From an uncultured Bacilli bacterium (lineage in GTDB: Bacteria; Bacillota_I; Bacilli_A; RF39; UBA660): a DNA stretch of 32,370 nucleotides. Positions 6,852 through 14,714 of this stretch are shown here, piece after piece. Numbering within the stretch: the first letter of the stretch is position 1; each line of letters begins with the position of its first letter. The notes beneath the pieces are model-generated. The model saw only the letters and a list, made by a program, of their open reading frames with translations. It did not search any database and had not been told where the DNA came from. The stretch spans positions 1 to 32,370 of the forward strand of contig CANQWB010000014.1 in the NCBI GenBank assembly GCA_947627435.1. Reading direction: 5' to 3'. The position numbers were made by a program, and so were the translations under genes.

Positions 6852-9686
6852 CTAACCTATGATGTATGGATCCTCCTCTGTTCCAGTTCCTTGCAATAAT
6901 GGAACTGTAGCTGCTACTGCAATCATAGGTTTTATTATAAAGGATGACTGAATGTCAGAAGTTACCAACATTCCTTGTTTGGATACCGCATACATCAAAT
7001 CATCATTCATTCCAGTCATAGTAACAAATGAATAATTATTATAATTATATATAGTACCGACATTTACTAAACCTACTTTTGCATATACACTACTGTTGTA
7101 AATATCTTTATAATTGTAAGAATCCCCATAAGTTCCATTATACCATAAAGTATTTAATAGTAAATCCTTATTTTGTAACTGATCATAATAATTATGATTT
7201 AAATAATAAGCAAGTGACCCTAATTCATTTGGATTATATAAATTAGATTGGTTGGAATAAATGTGTGTTAGTGGTTGACTATCTACCATAAGTACATCAT
7301 TTAATAACAAATGAATTTCATTCTCTCCGACAAAAGCAACTCTCCATAGAGAATTACTAAATAAAACATAATTTCCTACTTTTATTTTTTCCTCTGTACT
7401 TGTAATACGATAAGGATTTTCTTTTGTGCCATTTCCTGACTGAAATACTACATTACTTTTTAATGTAATAACAGGACGCACTCCATATGCATAGTAAGCA
7501 TTGTAGGCATTCGATTTTTCAGATATACCCCCTTCAGGGAAGACATACCAAACATGTCCATTAAAAGAAGCATTGCTTGTCCACCAATAGGTACCATTAT
7601 TCAAATAGCTATTGTTTGCCAAGGCATCTTTATATTCTTGTAATGTCAAAAGTCCAACTTTATCCATGACTGTATGATCACAAGTAGAAGTTTCACTATC
7701 AACTGCATCAATACAATAATTGGTTGCTTGAATATATGTATCAGGATCTTCTAGACTATTATAAAATATTCCCGTATATTCTAACCCATTATCATTGAGC
7801 CAGTCACGAATATATGATGTTTTATAGTCATTATTTGGGTAACCCCAAACTAAAGAAGTTACATTATCATCAGTCACTAGTACAACGGTCCCATCTGTAT
7901 TAACACGAACAATACGAAAATAATAACCGGAATAATATACATAATTATTTATAACATTTCCTTTATATACATATCGATTTTGATCAAAATATAAACCATT
8001 ACCACTCATCGCAAGTGGAGAATCTGCAACAATTTGATCATGTAATAGAATCTTATCTTTTTCTGCATTGGTATGAGAAAGTTTATAAAAATGGATGAAT
8101 CGATATCCATAGAAAAAGGCAAGTCCAAATAAGAGTAGATATGAAATTAAGAAAAATAAGTTACTTTTTTTATGATTTTTCTTTTCTTTCACTAAATTAT
8201 TTCCTGTCATTTCTTTTGAAATCGCAAGTCCTAATAAAGATAACAAAGTTGGAGCAATATCTGCAAGTTTGCCGTTATGTAAAGATATATTTTTTTTCGT
8301 AATAATCAATGGTACTAAACTTGTAGTATGTGTAGTTACTTTATTATGGTCTTTATCAAGCATAATCTCACAATTGCCATGATCCGCGGTTACTACTAAT
8401 ACACCATTTTTTTCTTGTATCTTTTGATATAACATACCTAAACAAGTATCTACTGTTTCAATTCCTTGAATAGTCGCTTCCATATTCCCTGTATGTCCTA
8501 ACATATCACCATTCGCAAAATTTAAAATAATCAAATCATATAAATCTTCATCTAACTTAGAAAGCAATGTATCTGTTATCTCTTTGGCACTCATATCTGG
8601 TGATAAATCATAAGTGGTCACTTTAGGAGAAGGAATCAAAATACGATCACAACCCTGCAACTTTTTCTCTTCGCCACCATCAAAGAAATAAGTGACATGT
8701 GCATATTTTTCAGTTTCTGCAATTCTAAGTTGTTTTAATTTATTTTTACTTACATATTCTCCTAATGTATTATCCATTTGTTCTAATGCAAAAGCGGGTT
8801 CATGGATTACTTCGTTACTGACAGACATCATGGTCACTAATTTCAGATTGGCAATATGACGACGTTTAAATCCTTGAAATTTTGGATTGGTAAGTGCCGA
8901 AAAGAGTTCACGTAAGCGATCAGGTCTATAATTAAATACAAGTAGACCATCTCCTTTTTTGACACACCCTTCTGAATCCAACACAGCTGGTACAATAAAT
9001 TCATCGGTAATTCCATTTTCATAATTGTGAGAGATTACTTCTTGGTAATTTGAGAATACTTCTCCTTTCCCATTTACTATCGCATGATATGCTTTTTCAA
9101 TACGATCGTATCGATTATCACGATCCATTGCATAATAACGTCCAGAAATAGTTGCGATTTTACCAATTCCTGTTTCATCTATCTTTTTTTGCAACTGATC
9201 CAAATAATTCATAGCAACATTAGTCAAAGTATCTCTACCATCCGTAAAGATATGAAAATAAACATCTTTCATATCCTCTTTTTGGCACAAATCAATCAAT
9301 GCCATCAAATGGTCTATATGAGAATGAATACCTCCATCACTCAATAGTCCAAATATTTGGAGACGTGAATGATTTTTTTTAACATGTTGAATAACATTCA
9401 ACATTTTTTCATTTTCAAAAAAACTGTTATCTTTTATTTTTTCTGTAATCAATTGTAATGGTTGATATACAATTCTCCCTGCTCCTATATTTAAATGTCC
9501 CACTTCACTATTTCCCATTTGACCATCTGGTAATCCAACATATGAACCACTTGCTTCTAAAAAACTATGTGGATAATGTTTCCATAAAAAATCAAAATGA
9601 GGTGTTTTAGCTTGTAGAAATGCATTTCCATATTTTTTCTTGCGCATTCCCACTCCATCCAATATACATAATAAAACTGGTCGCAT
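6852..9686 (-). CDS. gpmI: Cofactor-independent phosphoglycerate mutase fused to a membrane helix and two extracellular-type modules
   Basis: One 944-codon frame. Residues 1-500 are a complete iPGM that interconverts 3- and 2-phosphoglycerate. It shows LDGVG (D10), phosphoryl-accepting S60 in GQMGNSEVGHLNIGAGR, TDGRDT, SGRYYAMDRDNRYDR, the Mn ligands ANGDMLGHTGN (D394, H398), TADHGN (D435, H436) and THTT (H453), and the usual C-terminal KEMTGNNLVK. The frame then continues without a stop through a Lys-rich stretch (501-507), one membrane helix (about 509-533) and two tandem modules (about 563-762 and 766-944), each ending GNGTKENPYRI or GTGTEEDPYII. The first contains YGVRPVITLKS, seen in surface proteins of gut Bacillota (DUF6273-like). 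Charge distribution predicts the enzyme inside and the modules outside. The internal Met 493 has no convincing ribosome binding site. The ribosome binding site of the whole gene is GGAG, 8 nt from ATG. Confidence 0.9.
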   Translation of the reverse strand: MRPVLLCILDGVGMRKKKYGNAFLQAKTPHFDFLWKHYPHSFLEASGSYVGLPDGQMGNSEVGHLNIGAGRIVYQPLQLITEKIKDNSFFENEKMLNVIQHVKKNHSRLQIFGLLSDGGIHSHIDHLMALIDLCQKEDMKDVYFHIFTDGRDTLTNVAMNYLDQLQKKIDETGIGKIATISGRYYAMDRDNRYDRIEKAYHAIVNGKGEVFSNYQEVISHNYENGITDEFIVPAVLDSEGCVKKGDGLLVFNYRPDRLRELFSALTNPKFQGFKRRHIANLKLVTMMSVSNEVIHEPAFALEQMDNTLGEYVSKNKLKQLRIAETEKYAHVTYFFDGGEEKKLQGCDRILIPSPKVTTYDLSPDMSAKEITDTLLSKLDEDLYDLIILNFANGDMLGHTGNMEATIQGIETVDTCLGMLYQKIQEKNGVLVVTADHGNCEIMLDKDHNKVTTHTTSLVPLIITKKNISLHNGKLADIAPTLLSLLGLAISKEMTGNNLVKEKKNHKKSNLFFLISYLLLFGLAFFYGYRFIHFYKLSHTNAEKDKILLHDQIVADSPLAMSGNGLYFDQNRYVYKGNVINNYVYYSGYYFRIVRVNTDGTVVLVTDDNVTSLVWGYPNNDYKTSYIRDWLNDNGLEYTGIFYNSLEDPDTYIQATNYCIDAVDSETSTCDHTVMDKVGLLTLQEYKDALANNSYLNNGTYWWTSNASFNGHVWYVFPEGGISEKSNAYNAYYAYGVRPVITLKSNVVFQSGNGTKENPYRITSTEEKIKVGNYVLFSNSLWRVAFVGENEIHLLLNDVLMVDSQPLTHIYSNQSNLYNPNELGSLAYYLNHNYYDQLQNKDLLLNTLWYNGTYGDSYNYKDIYNSSVYAKVGLVNVGTIYNYNNYSFVTMTGMNDDLMYAVSKQGMLVTSDIQSSFIIKPMIAVAATVPLLQGTGTEEDPYIIG

Positions 9687-9774
9687 TTAATCATCTCCAT
9701 TATTACTGTTTTTATTATACAAAAAAATAGTAAATTTTAAAAGTCATTTCGCAATAATATTTTTAACAGAAACG

Positions 9775-9800
9775 AAAAGAATCTTTACTGTAAGATTCTT
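9775..9800 (-). terminator. Hairpin terminator downstream of the pilin/lectin gene
   Basis: A 9-bp stem (9777-9785 with 9792-9800, 6-nt loop) is followed by a short, interrupted T tract on the minus strand. It lies about 80 nt past the stop codon. Confidence 0.6.
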
Positions 9801-9881
9801 ATCATTTTTATAATTTTATTATCTATAGTTTATGTAACAATTGAATTTATGAGTAGTACTAGTTACTTCTACGCTCCCATT

Positions 9882-11369
9882 TTAGTTAGTTTTGATAAGG
9901 CGAGCACCGGAATCACTTGAAATTCCCGAAGGTGCAACGTTACTATTCCAATTCCACAAACCACTATGAGTGCCAGAAGGCCAGCAACCACCAACAAATA
10001 TTATTCTATTTCCAGATCCTCGCCAATAATAATCTGGAATATATGCACTATCACTTTCACCTATTTCTGTTGGAAAAGCTATTAATGGATTTTTAGAATC
10101 ATAACCTAACTTTTTTATATATCCATATGCATTATTATTTGCATTTACATATCCTATTTTTTGATAACATCCATCATATGTATCCACTGCATATTGATTA
10201 GAATCATAACATACATATACTTGATTATTTTTAATATTTATTCCGTCTAAAAATTGTATTACATTACCATAAATATCTTCAATTCCTCGGTATATCATAG
10301 AATTTTTTCCATCATTATTGAGTGTTCCTGATTTCATTCCTAAATCATTACATCCTCCACTTTTAATAGCTGCAGTATTACTTACATTTCCATTTCCTAA
10401 TACTTTTTGTGAATCATAATCTGCATATTCTACTAAATATAATAATTGGATTATAAAATAATGGTAATCTAATTGACTAAATTCACTACCTAATTTTCTT
10501 ACATATTCTCTAAATTGTGTAATATTAGTATTTACCAATGGAGTTTCACCACTTTTACTATGAACAGCATTGCTATCCCCTGACATTGTATATCTTCCTA
10601 TTGAAAATTCATCACTTTTTATATATCCTTCCATGTTTTTATTACTTATTAATATATATTCGTATCCATTCTCTTGATATCTCTTATAATAAAATGTTGG
10701 GATATATGTTAGTACTTCCCCTTTACTTCCATTAAATTGAAATCCGTCTGGATTATCATTATACCAACTGGTTACTTCTTTTTTCTCTACATCATATGTA
10801 TATGTCTCTATATCACTCCATGGATATAAACCATCAAAATCATTTGTTACATTTGTTGCATCTGGTCCTATTTGAGCTTGTGCAGTTAAATTTATTCCAT
10901 CATCTGTTCTTTCCCATGTTGTTTCGCTTGTATTGATATCTCTTTTTATTCCATATATTTTTGTTGTTTGATTGGCTTTTTCTGATGCCTTCATCTCACA
11001 TTCTTCTCTTGTGACTATGGTTGGTTCTTCATCTAAAAACTTCTTTTCTACACAGTACTTTCCATATTTTGCTATAATACTCATATTTCCTAAACTATCA
11101 TAGATGAGTTTCCCACTATCTGGTTTACTTCCTTTGATATTTAAAGTATCACTCGTTAAATCGATTTCAGTTTTTCTTACTCCATCCATCATAGATTCTA
11201 CTTGATATTGTTCTCCTGCTTCTAATAAGCCATTTACTGATTGAATTGCTGCTTTCTTTCTAGCTTTTTCAATTACTCCCATAATCATTGGCGTTGCGAT
11301 TAGTGCAATAATTGCGAGTATTACGATTACCGCTAATAATTCTATTAATGTAAATCCTTTTTTCTTCAT
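9882..11369 (-). CDS. Prepilin-like protein with a C-terminal C-type-lectin-like domain resembling DGR variable proteins
   Basis: A 495-residue protein. It begins MKKKGFTLIELLAVIVIL, a class III (prepilin peptidase) signal with cleavage between G and F, Glu at mature position 5 and a long hydrophobic helix. A pilin stalk follows (to about residue 125). The rest reads like the receptor-binding proteins diversified by DGRs: IYGIKRD, NDFDGLYPWSDIE, IPTFYYK, IIQLLYLVEYADYDSQ, YRGIEDIYGNVIQFLDGI, YIPDYYWRGSGNR, GGCWPSGTHSGLWNWNSN, and a terminal SGARLI. The last 40 residues match the variable-region scaffold; residues C, P, S, H, V, G and I stand where relatives usually have Asn. ATG 11369 is preferred to ATG 11378 because AAAGG would lie only 1 nt from the latter. 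The promoter is at 11496-11524. No assembly ATPase, prepilin peptidase or reverse transcriptase is nearby. Confidence 0.8.
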   Translation of the reverse strand: MKKKGFTLIELLAVIVILAIIALIATPMIMGVIEKARKKAAIQSVNGLLEAGEQYQVESMMDGVRKTEIDLTSDTLNIKGSKPDSGKLIYDSLGNMSIIAKYGKYCVEKKFLDEEPTIVTREECEMKASEKANQTTKIYGIKRDINTSETTWERTDDGINLTAQAQIGPDATNVTNDFDGLYPWSDIETYTYDVEKKEVTSWYNDNPDGFQFNGSKGEVLTYIPTFYYKRYQENGYEYILISNKNMEGYIKSDEFSIGRYTMSGDSNAVHSKSGETPLVNTNITQFREYVRKLGSEFSQLDYHYFIIQLLYLVEYADYDSQKVLGNGNVSNTAAIKSGGCNDLGMKSGTLNNDGKNSMIYRGIEDIYGNVIQFLDGINIKNNQVYVCYDSNQYAVDTYDGCYQKIGYVNANNNAYGYIKKLGYDSKNPLIAFPTEIGESDSAYIPDYYWRGSGNRIIFVGGCWPSGTHSGLWNWNSNVAPSGISSDSGARLIKTN

Positions 11370-11400
11370 TTTCTTCATTCCTTTCACTTCTTTAGACAAT

Positions 11401-11489
11401 AAAAAAAGGGGATTTACCCCCCCCCCGTTTACAAATAGCAAATATTAGAAATGCTTACTATTTGAAACTATTCTATGATTTTATTTGAC
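11401..11489 (-). promoter_or_regulatory. Structured 5' leader of the pilin/lectin gene with G10 tract and GGGG/CCCC-T7 hairpin
   Basis: The leader runs from the predicted start near 11489 towards the ATG at 11369. On the minus strand it holds CAAATAG pairing with CTATTTG, then AAAC followed by ten G, TAAAT, CCCC and seven T. Four of the G can pair with CCCC, giving a compact terminator-like hairpin whose 5' arm is the slippage-prone G run. A control role is inferred from layout only. Confidence 0.5.
11417..11426 (-). repeat. Homopolymeric G10 tract (C10 on the plus strand)
   Basis: Ten consecutive G on the coding strand in a very AT-rich leader, about 50 nt before the pilin start. Mononucleotide runs of this length are typical slipped-strand phase-variation sites. 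An equal tract with similar flanks lies at 31630-31639. Confidence 0.9.
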
Positions 11490-11495
11490 ATTTCA

Positions 11496-11524
11496 ATTAT
11501 AACAAAAAAGAATCTATGTTTCAA
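11496..11524 (-). promoter_or_regulatory. Sigma-A-type promoter of the pilin/lectin gene
   Basis: TTGAAA (11519-11524), 17-nt spacer, TATAAT (11496-11501) on the minus strand. It lies between the spo0A stop and the pilin leader, giving a predicted leader of about 120 nt. Confidence 0.75.
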
Positions 11525-11553
11525 GACACTTTTATATTTAACTGCAAAAACTA

Positions 11554-12321
11554 TTATGCTCCAATCTTCTTTCCTTCTAATTTTAATTTATCAGCAATTG
11601 TTACAATAAATTCTGAATTTGTTGGTTTTGCTTTATCAATATCGACACTATGTCCAAAGATTTCTTCCATTAAATCCCAATTACCACGATTCCAACTAAC
11701 CTCAATCGCATGTCGAATCGCACGTTCTACACGAGACACTGTTGTATCAAATTTTAAAGCCAGTTCTGGATAGAGTTCCTTAGTAATTCCACCAATTGTT
11801 TCAGGTCGTTCATATATAATTCCAATCCCTTCACGAATATATTGATATCCTTTAATATGAGAAGGAATTCCTAACTCATGCAGTATCTTGGTAATAGATA
11901 TTTGTAAATTATTGTGATAAAAATCAATACTTTTCGTTTGACTTGGTTCTTTTGTAGCTTCTAAAATACGTTTTTGCAAATCCACTAAATCAAATGGTTT
12001 CAAAATAAAATAACTGACACCATATTCGGATACTTGTCGAATAACATCGCTAGCATTATAACTAGTTGCAACAATCACCTTTTTGTTAATGTTACGTGCT
12101 TTCATTTCTTCTAATACATACAACCCATCTTTTTTTGGCATGATTAAATCTAATATAATTAAATCATAATTATCCTGTTGTGCTTCAATCATCTCGATTC
12201 CTTCTTGTCCATCATACGCCACTAAATCAATACTAATTTGTTCATTACTACTAAAATACTCTTTGACCATATCCACCAAATTGATGTTATCGTCAATCAT
12301 AAGTACTCTTGTATGTTTCAT
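11554..12321 (-). CDS. spo0A: Stage 0 sporulation response regulator Spo0A
   Basis: A 255-residue master regulator of sporulation. The receiver domain has the acidic pair D10-D11, phospho-acceptor D58 in ILDLIMP, T86 and K108. A variable hinge (about 120-140) leads to the DNA-binding effector domain, whose recognition region ([34 protein letters not shown]) is close to the Bacillus protein. The length equals the family norm. AAGGAAG precedes the ATG. Upstream are a sigma-H-like promoter and a perfect TTGTCGAAAA 0A box, consistent with autoregulation. It is not next to spoIVB here; the neighbours are a pilin gene downstream and a glycolipid glycosyltransferase upstream. Confidence 0.97.
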   Translation of the reverse strand: MKHTRVLMIDDNINLVDMVKEYFSSNEQISIDLVAYDGQEGIEMIEAQQDNYDLIILDLIMPKKDGLYVLEEMKARNINKKVIVATSYNASDVIRQVSEYGVSYFILKPFDLVDLQKRILEATKEPSQTKSIDFYHNNLQISITKILHELGIPSHIKGYQYIREGIGIIYERPETIGGITKELYPELALKFDTTVSRVERAIRHAIEVSWNRGNWDLMEEIFGHSVDIDKAKPTNSEFIVTIADKLKLEGKKIGA

Positions 12322-12361
12322 TTCTGTCTTCCTTTCTGCATGTACTACCTTAACTTAGTCT

Positions 12362-12387
12362 ATTATACTACATTGTACATTTCCTTT
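12362..12387 (-). promoter_or_regulatory. Candidate sigma-H-like promoter of spo0A
   Basis: On the minus strand AAAGGAAAT (12379-12387) matches the sigma-H -35 consensus RnAGGAwWW. Ten nt later comes GTATAAT (12362-12368), one mismatch from RnnGAAT and also a good sigma-A -10. The spacer is 1-2 nt shorter than usual, so use of either factor is uncertain. Confidence 0.45.
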
Positions 12388-12410
12388 ACTAGAGAAAAAA
12401 TTAGCTAGTT

Positions 12411-12420
12411 TTGTCGAAAA
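12411..12420 (+). promoter_or_regulatory. 0A box (Spo0A binding site) upstream of spo0A
   Basis: TTGTCGAAAA contains the full TGTCGAA core of the Spo0A-binding consensus. It lies about 90 nt before the spo0A start and 24 nt upstream of the sigma-H-like -35, a position that fits autoregulation. It also abuts the terminator of the upstream glycosyltransferase unit. Confidence 0.65.
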
Positions 12421-12423
12421 AAG

Positions 12424-12448
12424 GAAAAAGTTGTACAAATTACAACTT
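12424..12448 (-). terminator. Terminator of the prepilin-pgk-UPF0104-glycosyltransferase unit
   Basis: An 8-bp stem AAGTTGTA / TACAACTT (12428-12435 with 12441-12448, 5-nt loop) followed by TTTTT and further T on the minus strand. Confidence 0.75.
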
Positions 12449-12463
12449 ACAGCTTACTACATA

Positions 12464-13705
12464 CTACTCTTCATGGTCATCAAATCCATATTTGACCACA
12501 TCTTTAATCTTATCAATAAACTTTTTTTCATTCTGTTTCGCTTCTATCGCACTATAATAAACATCCAATACCTTTTCTGCATAATATTTTAAAGAATGTT
12601 CATCACCTGTAATACGTGCTTGTCTTTGCATTCTATGTAATTTTTCTTTATCAGTAATTAACAATTCTATACTAGAACGATACTGTCTTTTGGTTTTAAA
12701 TAAATAACCATTTAAACCATCTACGACTACATCTCTAAAACTTTCATCATCAACACAAACAACAGGCAAAGAAGCCGCCATAGCCTCTAATACAGTTAGA
12801 CCTTGTGTCTCTGTTTTCGAAGCTGTTACAAATACATTAGAAATACCATAATAATTAGGAATTTCTTCCCAAGGAATGGCATTGGTAAAAATAACTGATT
12901 TTTCGATTCCAAGATCATGACTCATCTGAATAAAATGTTCATAATCTGGTCCACTACCTACAATCATTAATTTACAATGTGGATATTTTTTTGCGATTTC
13001 TACATGTGTTTCTAAAAGAAATTCAACACTTTTTTCTTTCGCAAGTCGACCTACATAAGTAATCACAAAGTCTTCAGGTTTTAATCCCAATTCTTGCTTA
13101 ATTGCAATTAAATCATCATGTTTCAATCGCTCATGATAAAAACGTTCTACATCAATACCAGTTGGAACAATGTGTACATTCTTTTCAAAACGATATTTTT
13201 CTTTAAATAAATCATATGTTTTTTTACTTGGAACAATCAGTTCACTTGCAGTTTTATCACAATAAAATTTGGTAAGATATTCGACTACTTTCTTACTAGA
13301 CTTATCAAAATGTCCTTTAGTAATATAATGAACATAATCTTCATACATAGTATGATAAGTATGAACGAGCGGAATATCCAATTGTTTAGCCATAATACGT
13401 GCAAAGGTACCAATACCAAATTCTGTATGTGAATGAATAATGTCTAAATTCCATTTTTTGATTTTATTAATGGCACGCAATGGGTAAATACCAGTCAGTC
13501 TATAATCATAAATACCGGTTGGAATTCCTGGTATACGAATAATATGATCATAGTTTTCATATTTATAAGACATATTTTCAGGATTGACTGTAACAATAAA
13601 TACTTGATGCCCTTTTTTCTTTAAAGCTTTTTCTAACATAGAAATACTAGTTGAAACACCATTAATAAATGGTGGATATGTATCAGTAAATATACCAATT
13701 CTCAT
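12464..13705 (-). CDS. GT4-family glycosyltransferase, diacylglycerol-glucosyltransferase-like
   Basis: A 413-residue GT-B enzyme. The N-terminal domain shows GIFTDTYPPFINGVSTSI, IHSHTEFGIG and HTYHTMYEDYVHYI. The C-terminal donor-binding domain has GRLAKEKS (219-226) and the E-x7-E motif ETQGLTVLE (E299, E307). These features follow the alpha-monoglucosyl-diacylglycerol synthases of Acholeplasma and lactobacilli, which add glucose to diacylglycerol for membrane glycolipids and lipoteichoic acid anchors. The start is 1 nt after the UPF0104 stop, with AAAGGAG inside that gene. Pairing with a UPF0104 membrane protein is common for this enzyme and supports a glycolipid role. The exact sugar and linkage are inferred. 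Confidence 0.85.
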   Translation of the reverse strand: MRIGIFTDTYPPFINGVSTSISMLEKALKKKGHQVFIVTVNPENMSYKYENYDHIIRIPGIPTGIYDYRLTGIYPLRAINKIKKWNLDIIHSHTEFGIGTFARIMAKQLDIPLVHTYHTMYEDYVHYITKGHFDKSSKKVVEYLTKFYCDKTASELIVPSKKTYDLFKEKYRFEKNVHIVPTGIDVERFYHERLKHDDLIAIKQELGLKPEDFVITYVGRLAKEKSVEFLLETHVEIAKKYPHCKLMIVGSGPDYEHFIQMSHDLGIEKSVIFTNAIPWEEIPNYYGISNVFVTASKTETQGLTVLEAMAASLPVVCVDDESFRDVVVDGLNGYLFKTKRQYRSSIELLITDKEKLHRMQRQARITGDEHSLKYYAEKVLDVYYSAIEAKQNEKKFIDKIKDVVKYGFDDHEE

Positions 13706-13706
13706 C

Positions 13707-14714
13707 TTAGATTCGCTCCTTTATATTAAATGCAACCGCACCTACAATCATTCCCAAATAATAGGTAATCGCACGCCATAACAACATAACAGCATTTAAT
13801 TTACTACCAACAATAAAATTTCCAAAAAAAGCAATAAAGCCATATTCTAGGCCACCTGTTCCACCTGGAATAGGAACAAAAGAACCAAGCAACATTACAT
13901 AGGCACTTGTAACCAATACTTGAAAGGCATTCATTTTTGTATAATCTCCCATGGCAAACAGTAATGCAAGAGGAATTAAATAAAGACAAATAAGTGCCAC
14001 CAAATTATATAATATAGAAGAAATAAATTGTTTTTTGTTCTGCATTAATTTTTTTGCTCCAGCATGAAAACGGTTAATATATTCTTCAAATTCTTGCAAC
14101 TTTTGTTCTTTATTTTTAATGATATGTAATTTATATAATAGGGAAATAAGAATCTGCATAATTTTTTTATTGATTTTTTTTGCAAAGGCAATAATAAATA
14201 AACCAATAATAACTGCGGTATTCATGATAAATCCTAAAGATACTAAATATTTGAGTAAATTTCCCTCTTGATAAAAATGTCCAAAATGATTGGAAATTAA
14301 AGCCACAAGTCCTAAGAAAACAAGTGGAATTTGATAGACAATGAAATTTTGAATGATAATATTTGTACTCTCTGTTAATTTAACCCCACTTTTATTTAAC
14401 ATATAAATTTGAAAAGGTTGTCCGCCAGATGCGAATGGTGTAATTGCATTAAAAAATTGTGTAGATAACATGAGTCGTAAAGTTTGCTTGAATGTATAAT
14501 CTGGCTTAAAATCACAAATCACCTGATGTACTTCAATTGTTTTAAATAACCAATAACATACTACTAAAAAAACTGCGACTAAAAACCAAATAGGATTGAG
14601 TGTAAATATTTCATAAATAATATTATGAAAATCATCTTTTAAAGAAAAATATAAAACCAATCCTGTAAAGATGACTAATATGACAATATTAAGAACTGAC
14701 CTTTTATTTTTCAT
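13707..14714 (-). CDS. UPF0104 / lysylphosphatidylglycerol-synthase-TM-like integral membrane protein
   Basis: A 335-residue protein with about eight membrane helices and two family signatures: NAITPFASGGQPFQIYML (89-106) and PIPGGTGGLEYGF (281-293). The family corresponds to the flippase part of MprF and to stand-alone YbhN-type proteins. Members are often encoded beside glycolipid glycosyltransferases and are thought to move or regulate lipids. The aminoacyl-transferase domain of MprF is absent. The ATG overlaps the end of pgk by 11 nt, and the glycosyltransferase follows after 1 nt, so translation is probably coupled across all three genes. Confidence 0.85.
   Translation of the reverse strand: MKNKRSVLNIVILVIFTGLVLYFSLKDDFHNIIYEIFTLNPIWFLVAVFLVVCYWLFKTIEVHQVICDFKPDYTFKQTLRLMLSTQFFNAITPFASGGQPFQIYMLNKSGVKLTESTNIIIQNFIVYQIPLVFLGLVALISNHFGHFYQEGNLLKYLVSLGFIMNTAVIIGLFIIAFAKKINKKIMQILISLLYKLHIIKNKEQKLQEFEEYINRFHAGAKKLMQNKKQFISSILYNLVALICLYLIPLALLFAMGDYTKMNAFQVLVTSAYVMLLGSFVPIPGGTGGLEYGFIAFFGNFIVGSKLNAVMLLWRAITYYLGMIVGAVAFNIKERI

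Noticed and set aside
11379-11441. Upstream extension of the pilin/lectin protein through the G10 tract (TTG start, VNGGGVNP)
   Set aside because: It has no ribosome binding site and would put residues in front of the prepilin leader. The tract is better read as untranslated leader.
14041-14200. Possible coding in short open frames antisense to the membrane protein and to other genes
   Set aside because: They lack ribosome binding sites and recognisable motifs, and follow the codon pattern of the opposite strand. Treated as shadows.
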